A DNA stretch of 61,449 nucleotides from an uncultured Thermomicrobia bacterium (GTDB taxonomy: Bacteria; Chloroflexota; Chloroflexia; Thermomicrobiales; JALYUS01): positions 1-61,449 of the forward strand of contig CALBSO010000040.1 of the NCBI GenBank assembly GCA_937968015.1. The letters run 5' to 3'. Position 1 is the first letter of the stretch, and the number at the start of each line of letters is the position of its first letter. A program made the translations under genes and the position numbers. This document shows positions 50,180-58,209 of this stretch, piece by piece. The notes beneath the pieces were generated by a model, which saw only the letters and a program-made list of their open reading frames with translations, made no database searches and had not been told where the DNA came from.

Positions 50180-50875
50180 ATGGTGTTCGCCCGTTCGAAC
50201 CGCCTTTCGGCGCTGATCATCCCGCTCGTCATCACCGCGCTTGCCGCGTGCGGTGGCAGCGCCAAGACCGCGACGGCCACGCCAACGACTGGTGTCGCCC
50301 GCGTGCAGACGACGCAAGCCGTGCCGAGCGCGACGACCACGACACCCGGCACCCCGACCCCGCTCGCGAATGGACTCCCGACCGTCACCGCCCGTGCCAC
50401 AACGGCTGCGACGGCAAATACGGGCACGCCGACATCGCTCGCCCGCACGACCGCGACCGTTGGCGCGAGCGTGACCGCAATTACCGTGACGAGCGGCACT
50501 GCCACGCGCGTCACGCAGGTCGCCGGTTCGGCAGTCACGGGCACAGGCGTGGCCGGGACGCCGACCACGACGCCTGTGCCGACCAGCGAGGCGCGCGGCG
50601 TGACTGAGCAGTTCTTGCGCACGGTGCTGGCGAAAGGAGATATTTCCGGCTACCTGACACCGTCGCTCAAGTCCCAGGCGGGCAATGACGGCTACGCGTT
50701 GCTCACGATCCAGCCGCCCGTGCGGGAGTTCACGATAGATAGCGAGCAGCGCGACGCCGACGGCAACGGCGCGACCGTCGGCGCGACGATCACGACCGCA
50801 TCCGGCGTGGCGAAGCGTACCTTCGTGTTGCGCAAGCAGGGCGGCACATGGCTGATTGATAGCATCCGCAGTTAG
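50180..50875 (+). CDS. Lipoprotein with NTF2-like C-terminal domain, paralogue 2
   Basis: 231 aa. The signal peptide ALIIPLVITALAAC has lipobox LAAC. A ~110-residue Thr/Ala/Gly-rich tract (for example ATTTTPGTPTPLANGLPT) precedes a domain homologous to paralogue 1 (VTEQFLRTVLAKGDISGYLTPSLKSQAGNDGYALL to GGTWLIDSI). The linker is about twice as long as in paralogue 1 and looks like a wall-spanning or O-glycosylated stalk. GAGGAGG precedes ATG 50180. Confidence 0.78.
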   Translation: MVFARSNRLSALIIPLVITALAACGGSAKTATATPTTGVARVQTTQAVPSATTTTPGTPTPLANGLPTVTARATTAATANTGTPTSLARTTATVGASVTAITVTSGTATRVTQVAGSAVTGTGVAGTPTTTPVPTSEARGVTEQFLRTVLAKGDISGYLTPSLKSQAGNDGYALLTIQPPVREFTIDSEQRDADGNGATVGATITTASGVAKRTFVLRKQGGTWLIDSIRS

Positions 50876-50894
50876 CGCCACATGCCGCGCGGTA

Positions 50895-51095
50895 TCAGCG
50901 CCGGTTGTCCGCCGGATACATGAGCGCCGGTTCGGCATCGCGCGCCTCGGGGAGACGCAGATGCCGGAGCGACGCGCGCAGAATGGGGTAGGCGCGCACG
51001 AAGTAGTCGCGCTCCTCCGGCGTGACCGTCATGCCCGCGACGGCGATCAGATGATCCACGGTCGCCGCGACATCGTCCTTGTCATGCTTCGTCAT
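50895..51095 (-). CDS. 66-aa AtzG/DUF4089-like amidase partner
   Basis: Short protein beginning MTKHDKDDVAATVDHLIAVAG, continuing MTVTPEERDYFVRAYPILR and ending PALMYPADNRR. This helix-turn-helix pattern with a late 'PALMY' tail resembles the small GatC-like AtzG partners of amidases. Its ATG overlaps the amidase stop as ATGA and GGAGGTGA is correctly placed, so it is surely co-translated with the amidase. It probably stabilises the amidase as GatC does GatA; that function is inference. Confidence 0.75.
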   Translation of the reverse strand: MTKHDKDDVAATVDHLIAVAGMTVTPEERDYFVRAYPILRASLRHLRLPEARDAEPALMYPADNRR

Positions 51096-52507
51096 GCCGT
51101 CACCTCCGCCGCGTAATCCGTCTCCGGGACGCGGATATGCCAATCGGTGATCTGTTGGTAGGCGTCGCCGACGCGGAACACGATCGGCTCCGTGAAGGGC
51201 GCGCCGACGATCTGCATGCCAATCGGCAAGCCGGTTGCGGAGAACCCACAGTTGACGCTGAGTGCGGGGAATCCGACAAGATTCCAGACGCCGGTGAGCG
51301 TCGGTGTGGTATCCACCTTTGTTCCATCGAAACTCTCGAACGTCGGCGCAATAGCGGTGGAGGTCGGGGTAATGAGCACATCCACCGCGCGCATCGCCGT
51401 TGTCCATGCATCCCGCACGACCGAGCGCATACGCTGCGCCTGCACGAAATCCGCCGCCGTGTAGAGCATGCCGTGCAGGAGGCGCAGCCGCGTGTGCATG
51501 CCGTACTGTTCCGGCTGCTCCCGCAAGCCCTGTTCATGGTAGGCGTACGCTTCCGCGCTGATCGTCATGCGCTGTGCCGCCGCCGCGCTCTCGCTGTACG
51601 GCAAGTCAATCTCCACCACCGTGGCACCCGCCTCGCGCATCGTATCTACTGCCGCGAGCACCATCGCTTTCACCTCGGCGTCCAATTCCGGCGCGGAGAA
51701 GAAGTAGTCGCGCGGGATGCCGATGCGGACCCCGGCGAGCGTGCCGTCCAGCCCCGCCGTCATCGAGGGCACGGGGACGTTGACGGTGCAGGGATCGGCG
51801 GGATCATATCCGGCGATGGTATCGAAGATGATCGCACAGTCTCGCGCGGTGCGCGCCATCGGCCCAATCGTGTCGAGGCTGTAGCCGAGTGGGACAGCCC
51901 CTTCCTTGCTGACGCGCCCAAAGGTCGGTTTGAGCCCACTGATCCCGCAGTATGACGCTGGACCGCGAATGGAGCCGCCGGTATCGGAGCCAAGTCCGCC
52001 GAGCGCCAGCCCCGCGCAGACCGCCGCGCCGGTGCCGGAACTCGATCCGCCCGGCGTCCGCGTCGGATCCCAGGGGTTTCGGGCAATCGGGAAGCCCGTC
52101 GCAGGGTCCGGCCAGCCAATCGCGAACTCGTGTAACACGAGTTTGCCCATCAGGACCGCGCCCGCATCGCGCAACTTGCGCACGACCGTCGCATCTGCCC
52201 GCTGCCCCCACGCGGGATCGAGCACGCGGCTGTTCGCGGTCGTCGGCGCATCACTCGTGGCGAGCAGGTCCTTGATGCCGAGCGGGATACCCATGAGCGG
52301 GCCACGATCAATGCCACGGGCGAAATCCGCGTCCGCCGTCCGCGCCGCCATCATTGCCGCCTCATCAGTGATGACATTGAATGCGCCGAGCCGCTCCTGC
52401 GCGGCGTAGCAGCGGGCAAGCATCGCCTCCGTCAGTGTGGCCGCCGTGATTTTCCCGCTCCGCAGCCACTGTCCAGCCTCCACAATCGTCCGGGGCAACT
52501 CAGACAC
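51092..52507 (-). CDS. Amidase-signature hydrolase (GatA-like)
   Basis: 471-aa amidase-signature enzyme. The Ser-cisSer-Lys triad is visible: Lys in MGIPLGIKDLLAT, cis-Ser in TPGGSSSGTGAAVCAG, and nucleophile Ser in LGSDTGGSIRGPASYCG. Only the small AtzG-like partner follows, and no gatB or true gatC is nearby, so a stand-alone amide or biuret/allophanate-type hydrolase is more likely than Glu-tRNA amidotransferase. GTG 52507 has AAAGGAG 7 nt upstream. It is divergent from mnmA. Confidence 0.9.
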   Translation of the reverse strand: MSELPRTIVEAGQWLRSGKITAATLTEAMLARCYAAQERLGAFNVITDEAAMMAARTADADFARGIDRGPLMGIPLGIKDLLATSDAPTTANSRVLDPAWGQRADATVVRKLRDAGAVLMGKLVLHEFAIGWPDPATGFPIARNPWDPTRTPGGSSSGTGAAVCAGLALGGLGSDTGGSIRGPASYCGISGLKPTFGRVSKEGAVPLGYSLDTIGPMARTARDCAIIFDTIAGYDPADPCTVNVPVPSMTAGLDGTLAGVRIGIPRDYFFSAPELDAEVKAMVLAAVDTMREAGATVVEIDLPYSESAAAAQRMTISAEAYAYHEQGLREQPEQYGMHTRLRLLHGMLYTAADFVQAQRMRSVVRDAWTTAMRAVDVLITPTSTAIAPTFESFDGTKVDTTPTLTGVWNLVGFPALSVNCGFSATGLPIGMQIVGAPFTEPIVFRVGDAYQQITDWHIRVPETDYAAEVTA

Positions 52508-52591
52508 CGCGCACTCCTTTCTGTCCGACCTTTTGGAGCATCATATGTATAACAGAAGCCACACATTGCCGCTATCGTGGTCCCTGCATGG

Positions 52592-52597
52592 TACAAT
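52592..52597 (+). promoter_or_regulatory. Candidate -10 box for mnmA
   Basis: TACAAT preceded by TGG lies about 80 bp before the mnmA ATG; no clear -35 partner at 17 bp. Confidence 0.3.
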
Positions 52598-52674
52598 GAC
52601 CGGCATTGGGAAGCCATGCATGTTTTTGCTGGCACATCCCACGAACGCATTACCGAAGGGCATTGAGCAACACG

Positions 52675-53934
52675 ATGACGCCTCCATCCACTGACGACAT
52701 TGCATCCATCGCGTCCCGCGCCGCGATCCCGCCGTTGGCGCCGGGTGAGAAGAAAAAGTGCGTCGTGGCAATGAGCGGCGGCGTGGACAGCGCGGTGACC
52801 GCCCTGTTGATGCGGGACGCGGGGTATGATGTCGTCGGTATCACAATGCGTCTCTACAGTGGCGATGAGACAGGCGCGGTCGCACACGGGACCGGCTCCT
52901 GCTGCGGCTTGGAGGGCGTCGAGGATGCCCGCGCCATCTGTCAGACACTCCGCATCCCCTTCTATCCGCTCAACTTCGAGCGGCAGTTCGAGCAGCACGT
53001 CATCGCGCCGTTCGCCGCCGAATATGCCGCCGGGCGCACGCCGAACCCCTGCCTGAATTGCAACCGGCACCTGAAGTTCGCCGCCCTGCTTGGCCGCGCA
53101 ATCGCGATGGGCGCGGAGTATCTCGCCACCGGCCACTACGCGATCATCCGGCGAGGCGAGGGCGGCGCCCACCTCCATCGCGCCGTGGACGAGACGAAGG
53201 ACCAATCGTCCGTCCTCTACACCTTCACCCAGCAGCAACTGGCGCGCACGCTTCTCCCCCTCGGCACGCTGACGAAGCGGGAAGTGCGAGCAATCGCCCG
53301 GGCGCACGGCCTGCCCGTCGCGGAGAAGCCGGAAAGCCAGGACATCTGCTTCGTCCCGGACGGCGACTATGCCCGCATCGTCGCGGAGCGGCAGCCGGAG
53401 GCCTTCACGCCCGGCGAGATCGTGGACACGAGCGGCGCGGTCGTCGGGCGGCATGCGGGGATTGGGCACTACACCGTTGGGCAGCGGCGCGGCCTGCATG
53501 TCGCGCAGGGCGAGCGGCGGTACGTCGTCGGGCTAGACAGCGACGTGAACCGGGTCGTCATCGGCAGCGCGGAGGACCTCACGGCGCACGCGCTCGTCGC
53601 GGATGATGTTCTGTTCATCGGCGAGACCCCGACGGAGCCGGTCGCGGTCGAGGCGATGGTGCGCTACCGAAGTACGCCGGTACCGGCGATCCTGATGCCT
53701 CTGTCGGAGCGAACTGCACGTCTCGTCTTCCCCGACGGGCTTCGTCAGCCTGCCGCGACGCCGGGCCAGGCAGTCGTCTTTTACCGGGGCGATGAGGTGC
53801 TCGGCGGTGGCACGATCGAGCGCGTCGAGCGGGGCGACGGCACGGCGCTCGATATGGACGCACTGGCTGGCACACAACCTGCATCACGCATCGCCGTGAT
53901 CGCGATGCGTGACCTCACGGTCATCGGCGAGTGA
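52675..53934 (+). CDS. mnmA: tRNA 2-thiouridylase MnmA
   Basis: 419-aa enzyme that thiolates U34 of tRNA Lys, Glu and Gln. The PP-loop ATP site is MSGGVDSA (residues 33-40); the catalytic Cys pair lies in GRTPNPCLNCNRHLKF and SQDICFVPDGDY; the C-terminal barrel starts HYTVGQRRGL. Length is longer than the usual 360-380 because of an N-terminal tail (MTPPSTDDIASIASRAA) and small loops. No cysteine desulfurase gene is adjacent. The start at 52675 has only a distant AAGGG, and the earlier in-frame start looks unsupported. Confidence 0.95.
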   Translation: MTPPSTDDIASIASRAAIPPLAPGEKKKCVVAMSGGVDSAVTALLMRDAGYDVVGITMRLYSGDETGAVAHGTGSCCGLEGVEDARAICQTLRIPFYPLNFERQFEQHVIAPFAAEYAAGRTPNPCLNCNRHLKFAALLGRAIAMGAEYLATGHYAIIRRGEGGAHLHRAVDETKDQSSVLYTFTQQQLARTLLPLGTLTKREVRAIARAHGLPVAEKPESQDICFVPDGDYARIVAERQPEAFTPGEIVDTSGAVVGRHAGIGHYTVGQRRGLHVAQGERRYVVGLDSDVNRVVIGSAEDLTAHALVADDVLFIGETPTEPVAVEAMVRYRSTPVPAILMPLSERTARLVFPDGLRQPAATPGQAVVFYRGDEVLGGGTIERVERGDGTALDMDALAGTQPASRIAVIAMRDLTVIGE

Positions 53935-53950
53935 CAACGAGGAGGGCGTA

Positions 53951-54229
53951 GTGTCCCCGTCGGTGCTCCTGAGTCTCCTGATCGCCGGGATTCTTGGCCT
54001 GCTCGCGCACGCGATCCTCGGGCGGTATCTGTGGCAGTTACCGATCTACCTCGTTGCGGCAGTCACCGGAGTGTTCACGGGTGAGGTCGCCGCGGTGCTG
54101 GCGGGTGGCGGCTGGCTCCGGTACGGGAATGTCCCGGTCGGCTCCGCACTCATCGGTGGCTTCGGGGCGATCCTGCTGGCATGGCTGATCACTTTCCGCG
54201 CCATCACGCGCACCGAAACTGGCGACTAG
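53951..54229 (+). CDS. Small membrane protein, GlsB/YeaQ-like
   Basis: 92 aa with three predicted helices (VLLSLLIAGILGLLAHAIL; YLVAAVTGVFTGEVAAVLAG; SALIGGFGAILLAWLITFRA), Gly-rich, resembling transglycosylase-associated (GlsB/YeaQ) proteins. GTG 53951 is supported by GGAGGG 5 nt upstream. It lies 16 bp after mnmA and may be co-transcribed with it and with the small membrane proteins downstream. Confidence 0.65.
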   Translation: MSPSVLLSLLIAGILGLLAHAILGRYLWQLPIYLVAAVTGVFTGEVAAVLAGGGWLRYGNVPVGSALIGGFGAILLAWLITFRAITRTETGD

Positions 54230-54308
54230 GAAAACGAGGGCGTTTCAAAAGGTACAGGCGGGAGATCGCTCGCGATTGGGCGCGGGCTACACGTTGAAGG
54301 AGCGGTAG

Positions 54309-54713
54309 ATGAAGAAAGTGTTGCCATTTATTCTCGCGGGTGGGCTGTTCGCCCTGTTGATCGTCGCGGGCTTTTTTCTCTATCACTGGGACGGCCTTCA
54401 GCAATTGCGCGATATGGCAATTGTCTTTCTCGCGGCGCTCTTCGTCGTCGCCGTACTCCTCCTCGCGGCGATGGTCGGCGTCTTCGTCTACATCTCGCTC
54501 TTGATGAAGGACAAACTGATCCCCGTCCTTGAGGAACTGACCCGGACGGCGGGAGAACTGACACAGACCGCCCAGCGCGTCAAAGGGACGACCGAATTCG
54601 TCTCTGAGCAAGTCGCCAGTCCGATTATTGGGCTCGCAAAGAATTTCGCGCGGATGCGGGCGATGGCAAAGGCCGCCACGAACCGCGACGGTGAGAGTGA
54701 GCCGACGGTCTAA
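54309..54713 (+). CDS. Two-helix membrane protein with amphipathic C-terminus
   Basis: 134 aa. Two N-terminal helices (FILAGGLFALLIVAGFFLY and MAIVFLAALFVVAVLLLAAMVGVFVYI) are followed by a long amphipathic helix (LIPVLEELTRTAGELTQTAQRVKG) similar to DUF948-type proteins. GAAGGAG precedes the ATG. It is followed 15 bp later by a YtxH-like gene, with which it probably forms an envelope-stress type pair; function is not established. Confidence 0.7.
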   Translation: MKKVLPFILAGGLFALLIVAGFFLYHWDGLQQLRDMAIVFLAALFVVAVLLLAAMVGVFVYISLLMKDKLIPVLEELTRTAGELTQTAQRVKGTTEFVSEQVASPIIGLAKNFARMRAMAKAATNRDGESEPTV

Positions 54714-54728
54714 TCGCCGGAGGAGACC

Positions 54729-55013
54729 ATGGAACACACCGAGCAGCAGCCTGCCGCACCCCTCGCGGTCGGCCACAGTACCTTTCTCCCGAATGATGGG
54801 CCGGAGCCGCACAGCGGCTTCCGGCTCGGCTTCATCCTCGGTATCGTCGTTGGCGTCATCGCGACGCTTCTCCTCTCGCCGAAAACCGGCGAGGAGACGC
54901 GCGAGCAGGTGAAGGAGATCGGCATCGTGCTCAAGGAGCGCGCCGTCGGCATGATGACGGGCGAGCGGCCATACATCCCGAATCAGGATGAAGCGGGCCC
55001 GATGCCGGCCTGA
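54729..55013 (+). CDS. YtxH-like membrane protein
   Basis: 94 aa. A single helix FILGIVVGVIATLLLSPKTGEETREQVKE shows the YtxH signature (Gly-rich helix ending in SPKTGxETRE). The N-terminus is Pro/Gln-rich, and the C-terminus is short. GGAGGA precedes the ATG. Such proteins are general-stress membrane proteins of unknown activity. Confidence 0.78.
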   Translation: MEHTEQQPAAPLAVGHSTFLPNDGPEPHSGFRLGFILGIVVGVIATLLLSPKTGEETREQVKEIGIVLKERAVGMMTGERPYIPNQDEAGPMPA

Positions 55014-55098
55014 ACGCGCGAACCTTTTTGCCGGTCAATGTATGGGCTGAATGCGTTCGATCCGGTTGCAGGAACGGATCGCGCGCCTCGCTCGTTGC

Positions 55099-56205
55099 TC
55101 ATTCGCCGACCTCGCCCGGCGCGAGGCCGAGGGGCAGGGGCGCGGGTCGGTCGCAGGTGCTCGTCACGTCAATATGCGTTCCCGTACGCGAGGCGTCGTG
55201 GAAGGCGTGCATGAGGTCGAGGACATGATAGGCCAGCACGCCGCTCGCCCGGTGTGTACGGCCGGACCGCATCGCGGCCGCCATGTCCGCGACGCCAAGG
55301 CCGCGGCTGTTCTCCACGTATCCGTGCGTCAGGGGCACATCTTCCCATTCCTGCTGCCGCGCGCGGTTGAGACGCACCGGCCCGCCGAACGTATTCGGGT
55401 CCGGCACGCTCAGGGTACCTTCCGTGCCGTAGATTTCGATGCGCGGCAGGTTGCTTCCCCAGACATCAAACGACGTGATGATCGTGCCGACCGCGCCGCT
55501 TGCGAAGTCCATCAGCCCCGCGACGTGCGTCGGCGTCTTGACGTGGATCGTCGTGCCGTGTTTCGGCTCACTCGTGATCGTCCGCTCCGAGGAAGTAATC
55601 TGCGCGGAGCCCGTCACGCGCCGCACTGGGCCGAGCAGGTTGACAAGCGCGGTGAGATAGTATGGCCCCATATCGAACATCGGGCCCGCGCCGATCTGAT
55701 AGTAGAAGTCGGGGTCCGGGTGCCAGTGCTCCGGGCCATGGTTCATCATGAACGCAACGGCGGCGACGGGCTGACCGATCGCACCGTCGTCAATCAATTT
55801 CCGGCACGTCTGGATGCCGCCACCGAGAAAGGTGTCGGGCGCGCAGCCGACGCGCAACCCCTTCGCCGCCGCCAGCGCCAGCATCCGCTGGCCGTCCGTG
55901 CGACTGATCGCCAGTGGCTTCTCGTTGTAGACCGATTTCCCGGCTTCCAATGCCGCCAATGCGATCTCCGCGTGCGCGTTCGGGATCGTCAGATTCAGCA
56001 CGATCTCGATCTCCGGGTCCGCCAGCAGTGCCGCGACGCTGCACGCCTTCGGCACGCGGTATTCCGCCGCCCGCGCCTCCGCCCGCTCCAGAAAGAGATC
56101 GGCGCATGCGGCAATCTCAACCGCCGACAACCATCGCGCGTTCTTGAGATAAATTGCGCTGATCGTCCCGCATCCAACGATGCCAACCTTCACTGGCTCT
56201 GCCAT
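55099..56205 (-). CDS. Gfo/Idh/MocA family oxidoreductase
   Basis: 368-aa NAD(P)-dependent sugar oxidoreductase. The Rossmann motif is VGIVGCGTISAIY, the catalytic-lysine motif is YNEKPLA (EKP), the C-terminal substrate domain has GAGPMFDMGPYYL and MMNHGPEHWHPDPD. It would oxidise or epimerise a sugar or inositol derivative. The ATG at 56205 follows AAGGGG. It is the last gene of the operon with ThuA and a membrane protein. GACGAGCAC and GTGCTCGTT arms lie in the gap before it. Confidence 0.9.
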   Translation of the reverse strand: MAEPVKVGIVGCGTISAIYLKNARWLSAVEIAACADLFLERAEARAAEYRVPKACSVAALLADPEIEIVLNLTIPNAHAEIALAALEAGKSVYNEKPLAISRTDGQRMLALAAAKGLRVGCAPDTFLGGGIQTCRKLIDDGAIGQPVAAVAFMMNHGPEHWHPDPDFYYQIGAGPMFDMGPYYLTALVNLLGPVRRVTGSAQITSSERTITSEPKHGTTIHVKTPTHVAGLMDFASGAVGTIITSFDVWGSNLPRIEIYGTEGTLSVPDPNTFGGPVRLNRARQQEWEDVPLTHGYVENSRGLGVADMAAAMRSGRTHRASGVLAYHVLDLMHAFHDASRTGTHIDVTSTCDRPAPLPLGLAPGEVGE

Positions 56206-56302
56206 ACTGCCCCCTTCGGGAGTCAGAAGGAACAATTGACGAGCACGCGCCGATTTTCGACCGCCTTTTCCTCGGTACTTTCGACGTGGTGCTCGTTACT
56301 CG

Positions 56303-56947
56303 TCACCTGCTCGCCCAGAGCATGCCACGCTGAACAATTTCGCGCGCTTCCGGCACATCGAAGTCTTTTGCCACATGCCCCAATGAACTGTAGAAGACGC
56401 GCCCCGCACCCCATCGCCGCTTCCAGACAACCGGCATCACCGTTCCCGCGATCCACGGCAGAAAGTCGCCGCTGAAGGTCGTCGTCGCTAGCACCTCGTT
56501 CGAGGGGTCTACGTGCAGGTAGTATTGCTCGGAATGCATCGCGAAATCCCCGAGGCCCGCCGTGATCGGGTCAGCGTGATTCGTGATCTGCACGGTGTAA
56601 TCAATGATGTTGCCGGGATGTGCCACCCACTGCCCGCCGACCATGAACTGGTACTCCACACTCTCGCGGAACGAATCCGCCATGCCGCCGTGCCAGCCCG
56701 CGATGCCGACGCCGCTCTCCACCGCGCCCAGCAGCCCGGTGAGTTGCTCCCGCTTAATCGTACTCTGCGTCCAGACGGGGACGATGAGATCGAGCGCGCG
56801 CAGGAACGGCTCGTCCATATAGGTATCGAGCGTATCGGAAATCGTGACGTCGTACCCGTGCGCGCGCAGGAACGGGGCGAATAACCGGACACATTGCTCG
56901 GGTTCGTGCCCATGCCACCCACCCCAGGTCATCAACGCGCGTTTCAT
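56303..56947 (-). CDS. ThuA-like trehalose utilization domain protein
   Basis: 214-aa protein of the ThuA/GATase-like fold (start MKRALMTWGGWHGHEPEQCV; VESGVGIAGWHGGMAD; PVVWKRRWGAGRVFYSSLGHV). ThuA proteins accompany Gfo/Idh dehydrogenases (ThuB) in disaccharide 3-keto pathways, which fits the neighbour. Its ATG shares one base with the preceding stop (TGATG), and GGAGA lies upstream. Whether the sugar is trehalose, made by OtsAB encoded in the same window, is inference. Confidence 0.88.
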   Translation of the reverse strand: MKRALMTWGGWHGHEPEQCVRLFAPFLRAHGYDVTISDTLDTYMDEPFLRALDLIVPVWTQSTIKREQLTGLLGAVESGVGIAGWHGGMADSFRESVEYQFMVGGQWVAHPGNIIDYTVQITNHADPITAGLGDFAMHSEQYYLHVDPSNEVLATTTFSGDFLPWIAGTVMPVVWKRRWGAGRVFYSSLGHVAKDFDVPEAREIVQRGMLWASR

Positions 56948-57429
56948 CAGGCGATCTCCTTCGTCCGCGCTGTTGCGCCGGATTCAGGGCGTGTCCGGTG
57001 TGCCATTACCCGGTCCCATCCGTCATGCGCGCGTACGCCGATCGCCGCCATCCCTGCGGCAATGAGCAAGACGACCGGGTAACTGAGAAAGATGAACAGA
57101 CCCCGCACGCCACCCTGCGGGATCGGCCCATGCTTGAGGATTACTCCGAACGGGAACCAACCGGTGACGCTGAGAATCTCCTGCCGCCAGGCGTGCGGTT
57201 CACGCAGCCAGATGCGGAACCAGATCAGGATGCCCCAGTAGACGACCGCGCCGACCATCGCCCAGACCATCAGCGAGACGAAGGTGATACCGATGAACCA
57301 GAAGACGCGCGTCACCGGTTCTTCATCCGCGATCAGTACCTTGTACACCTGCATGCCGACGATACTGTAGTAGATGGCGTAGAGTATGATGGCATAGAGT
57401 ACCGCTATGCCGCCCTCGATGAATCCCAT
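56947..57429 (-). CDS. Four-helix membrane protein upstream of thuA
   Basis: 160-aa integral membrane protein with about four helices (IAVLYAIILYAIYYSIVGM; FWFIGITFVSLMVWAMVGAVVYWGILIWF; GVRGLFIFLSYPVVLLIAAGMAAIG) and a basic C-terminal tail. GAGGAG precedes ATG 57429. It is translationally coupled to thuA (TGATG). I do not recognise the family; context suggests a role linked to sugar uptake or processing. Confidence 0.7.
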   Translation of the reverse strand: MGFIEGGIAVLYAIILYAIYYSIVGMQVYKVLIADEEPVTRVFWFIGITFVSLMVWAMVGAVVYWGILIWFRIWLREPHAWRQEILSVTGWFPFGVILKHGPIPQGGVRGLFIFLSYPVVLLIAAGMAAIGVRAHDGWDRVMAHRTRPESGATARTKEIA

Positions 57430-57542
57430 CGCGCTCCTCGTTTCTCATACCGATGATCCCGCGCAAGGATAGCACGCACGGGTGCCCGCCGCACATCTCT
57501 TTGTCTGCGCCTGATTGGGTACATAGAGTGTAGCGCTCTTGT

Positions 57543-58082
57543 CTATGTCGGCTGCCACACCGCCGCTGCCAAGGCGAAGAAGGCCTCGCGCCGTACCGTA
57601 GTCAGGGCACTGTTGAGGCCGGAGGTGCTGGGGACAACGAAGAGACGGCAGCCCGCGATGCCGCCCTTCTGTGGGCCGTAGCACACCGGGCCGGACGCGC
57701 CGGTGAGGTTCTGGTACACGCGTGCGCCATTGCAGCAGAGCCAGGACGGCTGATACCGCGACAGGAGCGCGACGATCCGCTCCCGCCCCGCGCGATAGAC
57801 CGCGTCCGGCACCTCGTCCGCGCGGCGGGAAGGGCGGGCGTGCAAATCCGTCAGGCCGATGCCGAATGTCGGCAGGAGGATGTCTTCCTCCGGCATCAGC
57901 CGCCGGGGCGTCAATCCCGACGCAAAGAGGAGCGGATAGAAGCGATTACCGGGGTGCGCATAGTAGTGGCCCGTCTCGCCTGCGCGGATGCTCGGGTTCG
58001 AGCCGATAAAGACGAGGCGGAGGCCGGGCACAAGGATGTCCGGCAAACCGGGCAGGTCGGGCGATTGCATGCGGCGTGTCAT
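57543..58082 (-). CDS. mug: G/U mismatch-specific uracil-DNA glycosylase (Mug/TDG type)
   Basis: 179-aa DNA repair enzyme that removes U or T opposite G. Motif 1 is VFIGSNPSIRAGETGHYYAHPGNRFYPLL (GxNPS), and motif 2 is VVPSTSGLNSAL. Length is near the usual 165-180. ATG 58082 (MTRRMQSPDLP) is chosen because the longer frame extends through the divergent promoter. The ribosome site is weak. It is divergent from the RHH protein gene and ends in a gap with nested ACATAGA/TCTATGT arms (57518-57545). Confidence 0.9.
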   Translation of the reverse strand: MTRRMQSPDLPGLPDILVPGLRLVFIGSNPSIRAGETGHYYAHPGNRFYPLLFASGLTPRRLMPEEDILLPTFGIGLTDLHARPSRRADEVPDAVYRAGRERIVALLSRYQPSWLCCNGARVYQNLTGASGPVCYGPQKGGIAGCRLFVVPSTSGLNSALTTVRREAFFALAAAVWQPT

Positions 58083-58118
58083 CGCGGGATTGTACCATCG
58101 GGGGCGCAACCCGCTGCC

Positions 58119-58147
58119 TTGACAATACGTAGATTGTCCCGTAACAT
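58119..58147 (+). promoter_or_regulatory. Promoter with palindromic operator overlapping the -35 box
   Basis: TTGACA (58119-58124), 17 bp, TAACAT (58142-58147): near-consensus. GACAATACGTAGATTGTC (58121-58138) is a 6-6-6 inverted repeat that starts inside the -35 box and fills most of the spacer, a classic repressor site. It drives the gene at 58210. Confidence 0.7.
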
Positions 58148-58209
58148 GATGACGCGCCGATGAGTTACAAATTACATGCGCGGCGCGGGACAAAGAAGGA
58201 GTAACGACG

